The notes beneath the pieces were generated by a model. The model ran no database searches. It had not been told where the DNA came from and saw only the letters and a list, made by a program, of their open reading frames with translations. Below are positions 39,478 to 45,254 of a stretch of 45,254 nucleotides of DNA, one piece after another (within the stretch, counting starts at the first letter, position 1; each line of letters starts with the position of its first letter). Source of the DNA: Gemmobacter caeni (GTDB lineage Bacteria; Pseudomonadota; Alphaproteobacteria; Rhodobacterales; Rhodobacteraceae); the NCBI RefSeq assembly GCF_003054195.1, contig NZ_QBKP01000004.1, forward strand, positions 1-45,254, written 5' to 3'. The translations under genes and the position numbers were made by a program.

Positions 39478-41121
39478 TTACATGTTCGGGTAGTTTGGGC
39501 CGTCACCGCCCTGTGGCGTGGTCCAGTTGATGTTCTGCGACGGGTCCTTGATATCGCAGGTCTTGCAGTGGACGCAATTCTGGAAGTTGATCTGGAACCG
39601 CGCCTCGGCGCCTTCGCCGATCACCTCGTAGACGCCAGCGGGGCAGTAGCGTTGCGCCGGTTCGTCATATTCGGGCAGGTTGACGCGGATCGGCAGCGAC
39701 GGGTCTTTCAGCTTCAGATGCGCGGGCTGGCTTTCATCGTGGTTGGTGAAGCTGAAGGCCACGTTGGTCAGCCGGTCGAAGGACAGTTTGCCGTCGGGCT
39801 TCGGATAGTCGATCTTCTTGAAATCCTTCGCCTTGCCGGTTGCTGCCGCATCGGTCTTGCCGTGTTTCAGCGTGCCGAACAGCGTCAGGCCGATGGTGTT
39901 GAGCCACATATCGGCGCCGCCGCCCATCAGCGAGGCGACGAGGCCGAATTTCGACCACAGCGGCTTGACGTTGCGGACCTTCTTCAGATCCTTGCCGATC
40001 GGGCCGGTGCGGACTTCGGTTTCATAGGCAGCAAGTTCGTCGCCCTCGCGGCCTGCCTTGATCGCGTCAAAGGCGGCTTCGGCGGCGGCTTTGCCCGACA
40101 GCATGGCGTTATGGTTGCCCTTGATGCGGGGCACGTTCACCATGCCGACCGAACAGCCCAGCAGCGCCACGCCCGGCGCCACCATCTTGGGCATTGACTG
40201 CCAACCGCCCTCGCTGATCGCACGAGCGCCATAGGCCACGCGTTTCCCGTCTGCCAGCAGATCAGCCACCATCGGGTGATGCTTGAAGCGCTGGAATTCC
40301 ATATAGGGATAGAGATGCGGGTTGGCGTAGTTCAGGTGAACCACAAAGCCGACATAGACCTGATTGTTTTCAAGGTGGTAGATGAACGAACCACCCCCGG
40401 CATTCGACCCGAGCGGCCAGCCCATCGTGTGAGTGACCGTGCCCTCGCGGTGCTTGGCGGGGTCGATCTCCCAGATCTCTTTCATGCCGATGCCGAATTT
40501 CTGCGGGCAATGGCCCTTCGACAGGTCATATTTCGCGATGACCTCCTTCGAGAGCGAACCGCGAACGCCTTCCGCGAGGAAGACGTATTTGCCACGCAGC
40601 TCCATCCCCGGCTCGTAGTTCGGGCCGGGCTGGCCGTCTTCACCCAAGCCGAACTCGCCGGCGACGACGCCGACCACCCGGTCACCTTCGTAAACCAGTT
40701 GCGAGCAGGACATGCCGGGGAAAATCTCGACCCCCAGCCCTTCGGCCACGCCCGCCATCCAGCGGCAGACATTTGCCATCGAGACGATGTACTTGCCGTG
40801 GTTGTTCATGAAGGGCGGCATAGGCCAGTTCGGGATGCGCGCCTGCCCGGCCGGGCCGAGGATGTAGAAATTGTCTTCTTTCACCTCGGTCTTGATCGGG
40901 GCGTCCATCGACTGCCAGTCGGGCAGCAGGGCATCCAGCCCGCAGGTATCCAGCACGGCACCGGACAGGATATGCGCGCCGACCTCGGACCCTTTCTCCA
41001 ACAGCACGACATTCAGATCGGGGTCGAGCTGTTTCAGCCGGATCGCCGCTGACAGACCAGCAGGCCCGCCCCCTACGATCACAACATCGTATTCCATGCT
41101 CTCGCGTTCGATCTCTGCCAT
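39478..41121 (-). CDS. Electron transfer flavoprotein-ubiquinone oxidoreductase
   Basis: A 547-residue membrane-associated flavoprotein that passes electrons from ETF to ubiquinone, ending beta-oxidation and amino-acid dehydrogenation. The FAD-binding VVIVGGGPAGLSAAIRL is near residue 14. The 4Fe-4S ligands are in CPAGVYEV and NCVHCKTCDIKDPSQNI near the end. The sequence closes NWTTPQGGDGPNYPNM, as in mitochondrial and proteobacterial ETF-QO. The start at 41121 is chosen since the ten preceding residues lack family resemblance. It is divergent from greA. Confidence 0.96.
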   Translation of the reverse strand: MAEIERESMEYDVVIVGGGPAGLSAAIRLKQLDPDLNVVLLEKGSEVGAHILSGAVLDTCGLDALLPDWQSMDAPIKTEVKEDNFYILGPAGQARIPNWPMPPFMNNHGKYIVSMANVCRWMAGVAEGLGVEIFPGMSCSQLVYEGDRVVGVVAGEFGLGEDGQPGPNYEPGMELRGKYVFLAEGVRGSLSKEVIAKYDLSKGHCPQKFGIGMKEIWEIDPAKHREGTVTHTMGWPLGSNAGGGSFIYHLENNQVYVGFVVHLNYANPHLYPYMEFQRFKHHPMVADLLADGKRVAYGARAISEGGWQSMPKMVAPGVALLGCSVGMVNVPRIKGNHNAMLSGKAAAEAAFDAIKAGREGDELAAYETEVRTGPIGKDLKKVRNVKPLWSKFGLVASLMGGGADMWLNTIGLTLFGTLKHGKTDAAATGKAKDFKKIDYPKPDGKLSFDRLTNVAFSFTNHDESQPAHLKLKDPSLPIRVNLPEYDEPAQRYCPAGVYEVIGEGAEARFQINFQNCVHCKTCDIKDPSQNINWTTPQGGDGPNYPNM

Positions 41122-41407
41122 CCGCGTCTCCCCTGTGGCTACGGGCGCCACGCGCCGCTTGCTGGATTTGTCCGGGGTTTTGTCTGCCCCAAGGGAAAGC
41201 GCCCGTCAATCGTGACGCAACATCAAAGCGCTGCATCGCGGCATAGGAGAAATATTCTTGCGGTGCCTGTGACGCAACCATCCGCCGATCTGTCGTTTCC
41301 CTGCCGCGGCCCCTTGCATTTGCGGCGCCGGTGCGGTCTGGTGAGGCCAAGACGACGGAGAGTCATGGCCTGGCCGGGCCGTGGCTTTGTTTTTTGGTGA
41401 GAGACCG

Positions 41408-41878
41408 ATGGAAAAGATTCCGATGACCCGCGCAGGGTTCGACACGCTGGATGGCGAACTGAAGCACCTGAAATCGGTGGAGCGTCCCGCCATCATCCAG
41501 GCCATTGCCGAGGCGCGCGAGCTGGGTGACCTGTCGGAAAACGCCGAATACCATTCCGCGCGCGAAAAGCAGAGCTTCATCGAAGGCCGCATCAAGGAGC
41601 TTGAGGGCACGCTGTCGCTGGCCGAGGTGATCGACACCGCGAAACTGTCGGGGCCGATCAAGTTTGGCGCCACGGTGACGCTGGTGGACGAGGACACGGA
41701 TCAGGAAAAGACCTATCAGATCGTCGGTGAGGTCGAGGCGGATCTGGAGCGCGGGCTGCTGAATATCCGCTCGCCGCTGGCGCGGGCACTGATCGGCAAG
41801 GACGAAGGCGACAGTGTCGAGGTCAAGACGCCGGGCGGCGACCGCAGTTACGAAGTGCTGAGCGTCCGTTATATCTGA
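41408..41878 (+). CDS. greA: Transcription elongation factor GreA
   Basis: A 156-residue factor that rescues backtracked RNA polymerase. The N-terminal coiled coil contains [23 protein letters not shown] with the acidic tip (D-L-S-E-N-A-E-Y). The C-terminal FKBP-like domain ends [13 protein letters not shown]. The ATG at 41408 fits the family ([14 protein letters not shown]); an upstream frame to 41381 is not conserved. The upstream 286 bases contain a repeated GTGACGCAAC. Confidence 0.97.
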   Translation: MEKIPMTRAGFDTLDGELKHLKSVERPAIIQAIAEARELGDLSENAEYHSAREKQSFIEGRIKELEGTLSLAEVIDTAKLSGPIKFGATVTLVDEDTDQEKTYQIVGEVEADLERGLLNIRSPLARALIGKDEGDSVEVKTPGGDRSYEVLSVRYI

Positions 41879-41893
41879 GGCGAGGGAGGCACC

Positions 41894-42883
41894 ATGCCCG
41901 AACCGCATGACAGCCCGATGGGTGGCGCGGCAGAGACCGGCGCCCGGTTTTCGCGTGTGGAGGCCGTGGCCGCTGCGCTGAGCGTGATCTGGGTGGTGGC
42001 TGTCGCCGCCTATCTTCTGGCCGGGCCGGGGGAAGGCGGGACGCTTGATCTGGTGATGACGCTGGTCATGGTGTTCCTGCCCATCGCGCTGATCTGGATC
42101 GGGGTTACGACGCTCCGGTCGGTGCAGGATCTGCGGGCCGAAGCCGCGCGGTTGCAGGCTTCGGTTGAAACCATGCGGGCAACCTGGGTGCAGAGTCAGG
42201 TGCAGCCTTCCGTCGAGCAGAAGTTGCAGGAGATCGAGCGTGCGGCCAAAACGGCCGAGACGGTGCTGGCCACCTTCACCTCGCGCCGCGATGCCTCGCT
42301 TGTACAGGCCTCGGCGGACCGCAAGGCGGCGCTGGTCGCCCCGTCAAGGGGCGCTGCGGCCGAGGATCAGCCGGCGCTGGCGCTGGGAACTCCGGCGGAG
42401 GATCTTCGTGCGCCGCTGTCGGTGGCTGAATTCATCCGCGCGCTGCAATTCCCCGAGAACCCCGATGACCGTGACGGGTTTCGGGCGCTTCGTCTGGCAC
42501 TGGAGGATCGCACGGTCGCCAAGCTGATCCGCGCCGCGCAGGATGTGCTGACGCTGCTGGCGCAGGAAGGCATCTATATGGATGACCTGAAGCCGGATCG
42601 GGCGCGGCCCGAACTGTGGCGCAGTTTCGCCCAAGGCGAACGCGGGCGGGCAATTTCAGGGCTGGGCGGGATTCGCGACCGTTCGTCGCTGGCGCTGACG
42701 GCAGGGCGGATGCGGGAAGACCCGATCTTCCGCGATGCGGCGCATCACTTCCTGCGGACGTTCGACCGGACTTTTACTGAATTCGAGAAGAACGCCACTG
42801 ATGCCGAACTGGTTGATCTGGCGGATACCCGCACCGCGCGCGCCTTCATGCTGTTCGGCCGGGTGGCGGGGGTTTTCGAGTAG
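41894..42883 (+). CDS. Membrane-anchored coiled-coil protein of unknown function
   Basis: A 329-residue protein with two N-terminal membrane segments (about 24-42 and 53-72). A coiled-coil stretch (SVQDLRAEAARLQASVETM, residues 76-135) and a folded C-terminal part (from about 170, EFIRALQFPENPDDRDGF) follow. Its family is not recognised, though homologues in this group are likely from the conserved C-terminus. It follows greA after 15 bases and probably shares its promoter. A strong hairpin follows. Confidence 0.75.
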   Translation: MPEPHDSPMGGAAETGARFSRVEAVAAALSVIWVVAVAAYLLAGPGEGGTLDLVMTLVMVFLPIALIWIGVTTLRSVQDLRAEAARLQASVETMRATWVQSQVQPSVEQKLQEIERAAKTAETVLATFTSRRDASLVQASADRKAALVAPSRGAAAEDQPALALGTPAEDLRAPLSVAEFIRALQFPENPDDRDGFRALRLALEDRTVAKLIRAAQDVLTLLAQEGIYMDDLKPDRARPELWRSFAQGERGRAISGLGGIRDRSSLALTAGRMREDPIFRDAAHHFLRTFDRTFTEFEKNATDAELVDLADTRTARAFMLFGRVAGVFE

Positions 42884-42903
42884 CCCGCGCTTTTCAGGCG
42901 GAA

Positions 42904-42921
42904 CGGGCCCTTGTGGGCCCG
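42904..42921 (+). terminator. Terminator hairpin after 41894-42883
   Basis: CGGGCCC at 42904-42910 pairs with GGGCCCG at 42915-42921 around TTGT, followed by GCGTCTTTTAT. It is a likely terminator on the plus strand. Confidence 0.7.
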
Positions 42922-42976
42922 CGCGTCTTTTATCTCGTCGTCCGCCTTTGGCGGATCGCCTCGGCTGTGCCTCCGG

Positions 42977-43003
42977 CGGGAGTTTTTTTGCAGGAAGCAA
43001 ATA
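42977..43003 (+). repeat. Dispersed intergenic element, copy 4
   Basis: CGGGAGTTTTTTTGCAGGAAG after a GC-rich stretch (CTGTGCCTCCGG) matches copies 1-3 in layout. It lies at the 3' end of the P450 gene. Confidence 0.35.
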
Positions 43004-44356
43004 TCAGACCGGGGTGGCGGAGAGCCATACGCCGCCTTCGGGACGCAGGGTAAGGATCATCACGGGATTTGGGCGCTTGCCAGGCACCGGAGCGAAGGCG
43101 AAGCGTGCAAGCAGGGTGGCAAGGATGATCACGGCCTCCTGCATGGCGAAGCTGGCGCCGATGCAGATGCGGGGACCGTCGCCGAACGGCAGGAAGGCGA
43201 AGCGTTCGGGGCGGCTGTCGAGGAAGCGTTCGGGGTGGAAGCTGTCGGGGTCATGCCAGAGCCTGTGATGGCGATGCAGCGCGTAGATCGGCAGGATCAC
43301 CGTATCGCCGGGCCGGATCTCGCGCCCGCAGAGCCGGTCCATTTCTTGTGCGGTGCGTGAGAGGAAAGCGGCGGGCGGGTAAAGGCGCAGGGTTTCCTCG
43401 ACCATGGCGCGGATGAAGGGCAAGTGGGGCAGATCGTCCGCCGTCGCGGCGCGGGTGCCGAGGCGGGCCTGCGCTTCTTCCCGCGCGCGCGCCTGCCGGG
43501 CGGGGTCGAAAGCAGCGAGGTAGAGCGCCCAGGACAAGGTGAGGGCGGTGGTTTCATGGCCTGCGACGATGAAGGTCAGCAGGTTGTCGCGCAACTCTGC
43601 CGTGGTCATCCGGCGGCCGGTTTCCGGGTCTTGCCCGGCGAGCAGCAGGTCCAGCAGGTCGGGCGGGATGGAGGGACCGCGGGTCCGGCGGTTCGCTATG
43701 GTGGAATCGGCCATCTGTTTCATGGCCCCCATGCGGTTGCGGGCTTGCAGGCGCGAGGGGCGAGGCACCCAGCCGGGCAGACCGAGGATGTCGAGCAGCG
43801 AGACCCTGGCGGTGCCTGCGATGTAATCCTCGATGGCGAGATGGACGGCGGCGGGGTTCAGCCCGTCGCCGCCGGCGAAGGTCACATCGGAGATGACGTC
43901 GAAGGTGGTGCGCACCATTTCGTCGAACAGATCGACCGCGCGCGGCCCGGCGGCGGCGATGCGGGCACTTGCCGCTTCGGCGGCGGCGGTCATCACCGGG
44001 GCGAGAGCTGCGACGTTGCGATGCGAGAAGACCGGCGCGGCGGTGCGGCGCTGCCAGAGCCAGCTTTGCCCTTCGGCCACGAAGAGGCTGTCGCCGATGG
44101 CGGGTTCCAGCAGCAGTTTGGTGACCACGGATTTCGGGTAATCCTGCACCCGGTCGCGCAGGATCTGCCGCAGCGCGCCGGGGTCCATCACCATATGCCA
44201 GCGCTTGCCGGTGCGGCCCGACAGGATCGGGGCATGGGTGGCGATTTCGGGGATCAGTTCCAGCACGTTGCGGCGCCCGGCACGCAGCGAGCCGAGAATG
44301 CCCAGAGGCCTGGTCGCGAGCGGCACGCGGACGGGCAGGGCGGTGGTTGAATCCAT
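43004..44356 (-). CDS. Cytochrome P450
   Basis: A 450-residue soluble haem-thiolate monooxygenase. The I-helix oxygen motif is AGHETT, ExxR is in EETLRLYPP, and the haem-binding FGDGPRICIG holds the axial cysteine. The ATG at 44356 has an excellent AGGAGGT site 5-6 bases upstream; a longer frame to 44662 is not coding. The layout resembles CYP102-type or fatty-acid/terpene-type bacterial P450s without a fused reductase, so it needs external redox partners, and none are adjacent. The substrate is unknown. Confidence 0.95.
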   Translation of the reverse strand: MDSTTALPVRVPLATRPLGILGSLRAGRRNVLELIPEIATHAPILSGRTGKRWHMVMDPGALRQILRDRVQDYPKSVVTKLLLEPAIGDSLFVAEGQSWLWQRRTAAPVFSHRNVAALAPVMTAAAEAASARIAAAGPRAVDLFDEMVRTTFDVISDVTFAGGDGLNPAAVHLAIEDYIAGTARVSLLDILGLPGWVPRPSRLQARNRMGAMKQMADSTIANRRTRGPSIPPDLLDLLLAGQDPETGRRMTTAELRDNLLTFIVAGHETTALTLSWALYLAAFDPARQARAREEAQARLGTRAATADDLPHLPFIRAMVEETLRLYPPAAFLSRTAQEMDRLCGREIRPGDTVILPIYALHRHHRLWHDPDSFHPERFLDSRPERFAFLPFGDGPRICIGASFAMQEAVIILATLLARFAFAPVPGKRPNPVMILTLRPEGGVWLSATPV

Positions 44357-44462
44357 CTGGACCTCCTGTTCCCAGGATATAGGCACGGGATCGCCCGAGG
44401 CAATTCCGCGTCGTTGCATGGTCGGTGGCAAGCGGGTAATCGGAGGGCACCCAGACCGGAGA

Positions 44463-45074
44463 ATGCCGATGTCGCGACCTGCCCGCCGCCTTGCCTTGCC
44501 TCTGATGCTGCTGCTGACGGCGGCCTGTGCGAAGAACGACCTGTCCGATCCGCCTGCAGACCTGGGGGATTTTGTGCTGGGGCACAACATTGTCGTGGCC
44601 GACAAGATGCAGAAGGTGCCGATTTCCCGCGAGGCGACGGTGGAGGAATGGGAAGCCGCCATGAAGAAGGCGGTGGATGATCGTTTCGGGCGCTACGAGG
44701 GCAAGCGGATCTACAATATCGGCATCTCGGTCGATGCCTATGCCCTTGCTCCTCCCGGGGTTCCGGTGGTGCTGTCACCCAAGTCGGTGCTGGCGATCAC
44801 GGCGAATGTCTGGGATGACGCGAAACAGAAGAAGCTGAATGCCGAGGGCAAGAAAATGACCATTTTCGAGAACCTCGATGGCGACAGCGTCGTGGGTTCC
44901 GGGCTGACCAAGACGCGTGAGCAGCAGATGGCGGCGCTGTCCTTCAACGCGGCCAGGGCGGTGGAGAAGTGGTTCCTCGACAACCCTGAATGGTTTGACC
45001 TGCCTGCAAAGGGCAAAAAGCCGAAGACCGGGGATGCCGCAGCCGCCGAAGATACAGGCGCCGAAGGCAAGTGA
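44463..45074 (+). CDS. Putative lipoprotein
   Basis: A 203-residue protein with a lipoprotein signal: basic start, hydrophobic LALPLMLLL, then the lipobox LTAAC with C22. The mature part is polar (DLGDFVLGHNIVVADKM, then VVLSPKSVLAITANVWDD) and ends in an Ala/Lys-rich tail. It is typical of alphaproteobacterial outer-membrane lipoproteins of unknown function. The ATG at 44463 was chosen, with another at 44469 also possible. The tuf gene follows after 90 bases. Confidence 0.78.
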   Translation: MPMSRPARRLALPLMLLLTAACAKNDLSDPPADLGDFVLGHNIVVADKMQKVPISREATVEEWEAAMKKAVDDRFGRYEGKRIYNIGISVDAYALAPPGVPVVLSPKSVLAITANVWDDAKQKKLNAEGKKMTIFENLDGDSVVGSGLTKTREQQMAALSFNAARAVEKWFLDNPEWFDLPAKGKKPKTGDAAAAEDTGAEGK

Positions 45075-45077
45075 TAC

Positions 45078-45106
45078 TTGATTTTCCCGGCTTTCATGGC
45101 TAAGTC
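45078..45106 (+). promoter_or_regulatory. Candidate tuf promoter (TTGATT-17-TAAGTC)
   Basis: TTGATT at 45078-45083 and TAAGTC at 45101-45106 are 17 bases apart, 59 bases before the EF-Tu start. The -10 is weak, but the -35 is good. Confidence 0.4.
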
Positions 45107-45164
45107 GCGCCCGGTGTAGATTACGGGCCTTGTCCTCAGGGCCCCACAGACCGCGAGGGCCCCC

Positions 45165-45254
45165 ATGGCAAAGGCAAAGTTTGAACGGAACAAACCGCAC
45201 GTCAACATTGGCACGATTGGCCACGTTGACCACGGGAAGACGACGCTGACCGCT
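45165..45254 (+). CDS. tuf: Elongation factor Tu, 5' end only
   Basis: The first 30 codons of EF-Tu, cut by the window edge. [20 protein letters not shown], followed by [10 protein letters not shown], contains the GTPase G1 loop (GHVDHGKTT) and is diagnostic. The gene is intact as far as seen. Confidence 0.97.
   Translation, partial: MAKAKFERNKPHVNIGTIGHVDHGKTTLTA

Noticed and set aside
1-45254. CRISPR array
   Set aside because: No regularly spaced identical repeats with unique spacers were seen; the 986-1089 repeats lack spacers and are imperfect.

Overview
The window comes from a GC-rich alphaproteobacterium, most likely a member of the Rhodobacteraceae (Paracoccus/Rhodobacter/Gemmobacter-like). 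The evidence is the ccoGHIS set, a DUF1523/AAA operon of a kind I associate with this family, the start-codon and intergenic style, and the mix of housekeeping genes (pyrG, purA, lepA, greA, hemC, rpmB, tuf). Genus cannot be fixed from the sequence alone.

Layout. Positions 1-2061 are an accessory stretch. It holds a divergent pair (an unknown 109-residue protein and a small XRE-type regulator) around an AT-rich operator-like region, a 55-residue zinc-ribbon protein of the kind found in prophages, an imperfect tandem repeat, and several inverted repeats, with long gene-free gaps. A carboxymuconolactone-decarboxylase/AhpD-like gene and an ECF41-type sigma factor follow (2062-3382), with a matching promoter upstream. 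After another gene-free gap comes ccoGHIS (4133-8400), the assembly and copper-supply genes of cbb3 oxidase, behind an FNR-like box. ccoNOQP is not in the 4.1 kb upstream. hemC and an M20 peptidase lie on the minus strand, divergent from a cyclase-family gene.

Positions 11509-18025 hold a compact six-gene operon of largely unknown function: a soluble coiled-coil protein, an unknown protein, a classical AAA+ ATPase, a second unknown protein, and two small membrane proteins, one of them DUF1523. This is the best candidate for an undescribed system. A P-loop sulfotransferase and a GT14 glycosyltransferase, divergently arranged, suggest a sulfated surface glycan. Next come HIT and DUF1203 genes, pyrG, secG, a PNPOx-like/MocR pair, purA, a DUF2842 gene, and a large acidic protein with a disordered centre.

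The last third contains thiN overlapping an unusual Ada-zinc/MGMT fusion, rpmB, a possible copper pair (PCuAC and an exported small protein), CobB and DUF2332, a Hint-domain protein, lepA, ETF-QO, greA, a P450, a lipoprotein and the first 30 codons of tuf.

Functional links. CcoGHIS, HemC and PCuAC all bear on haem-copper oxidase biogenesis, but only ccoGHIS are linked by position. PyrG, PurA, LepA, GreA, L28 and EF-Tu are independent core genes. Terminator hairpins sit between most convergent genes, and four copies of a short GC-rich element ending in a GATATTT-like box are scattered through the intergenic spaces.
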